Shown here one piece after another: positions 11,068-11,169 of a DNA stretch of 11,169 nt. The position numbers were made by a program, and so were the translations under genes. A model generated the notes under the pieces. The model was given only the letters and a program-made list of their open reading frames with translations, was not told the origin of the DNA and searched no databases. The stretch lies in NCBI GenBank assembly GCA_024763295.1, contig JANTFU010000050.1:1-11169 (forward strand), written 5' to 3'. Position 1 is the first letter of the stretch; each line of letters begins with the position of its first letter. This stretch comes from Anaerolineales bacterium (GTDB lineage: Bacteria; Chloroflexota; Anaerolineae; Anaerolineales; Villigracilaceae).

Positions 11068-11169
11068 CTATTCTGTCAGAATGCGATTTTGGATTTGTAC
11101 CATTTGACGGAAAAGCCCCGCTTCGCCCATGAGTTCGGCTTGGCTGCCGCGCTGGACGATTTTTCCCCG
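11068..11169 (-). CDS. ABC transporter ATP-binding protein, C-terminal fragment (runs off the right edge)
   Basis: The last 33 codons and the TAG stop are present. The sequence RGKIVQRGSQAELMGEAGLF followed by RQMVQIQNR fits the conserved end of ABC ATPase domains, where the strand xGxIvexGtHxELl follows the H-loop and leads to a final helix YxxLxxxQ. The pattern is most typical of fused membrane-ATPase exporters of the ABCB/MsbA type. The Walker and signature motifs are outside the window, so substrate and direction cannot be stated. It lies upstream of rho on the same strand, but 324 bp away and with a rho promoter between, so joint transcription is doubtful. Confidence 0.8.
   Translation of the reverse strand, partial: RGKIVQRGSQAELMGEAGLFRQMVQIQNRILTE

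Overview
The window looks like a chromosomal housekeeping segment from an environmental bacterium, most likely Chloroflexota of the class Anaerolineae. This placement is inferred from the DHH-CBS-CBS-nucleotidyltransferase fusion, the gene content, and palindromic repeats that resemble ones I remember from Anaerolineae genomes. No search was run. There is no CRISPR array, transposase, integrase or phage gene.

Layout, left to right. A short-chain dehydrogenase (minus strand, only its first ~20 codons present) diverges from an 884-residue CCA-adding/poly(A) polymerase-type enzyme (+). Next comes a small orphan proteasome/HslV-like Ntn hydrolase (+), which converges on an Hsp20 small heat shock protein (-) across a shared hairpin terminator. 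A tRNA-Leu(CAG) gene (+) follows, with a clear promoter and terminator, and then gyrA (+) behind a leader with a terminator-like hairpin. After a repeat-filled gap and a bidirectional terminator, the rest is on the minus strand. In transcription order it holds the C-terminal end of an ABC transporter ATP-binding protein, rho (with a long structured leader and an intrinsic terminator), and a run of three genes: a LysM-M23 cell-wall peptidase, a BirA-type biotin-protein ligase and a small acidic membrane protein.

How the genes fit together. The set covers tRNA end maturation, topology and transcription termination, protein quality control, biotin attachment and cell-wall remodelling. The tRNA-Leu gene does not encode its 3' CCA, so the cell needs a CCA-adding activity of the kind encoded 1.3 kb away. 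No operon links the two.

The most unusual feature is the density of small palindromic repeats. Two sit in frame inside the CCA-type gene, at domain linkers or loops. One lies after gyrA and can fold as a closed multi-hairpin unit. One forms the M23/birA junction, carrying the M23 stop codon and the likely birA ribosome binding site. One lies between rho and the ABC gene. A degenerate tandem repeat also sits in the first divergent promoter region. I found no convincing new multi-gene system. The best leads are the in-frame repeat insertions, the repeat acting as a gene junction, the orphan Ser-type Ntn hydrolase and the structured rho and gyrA leaders.
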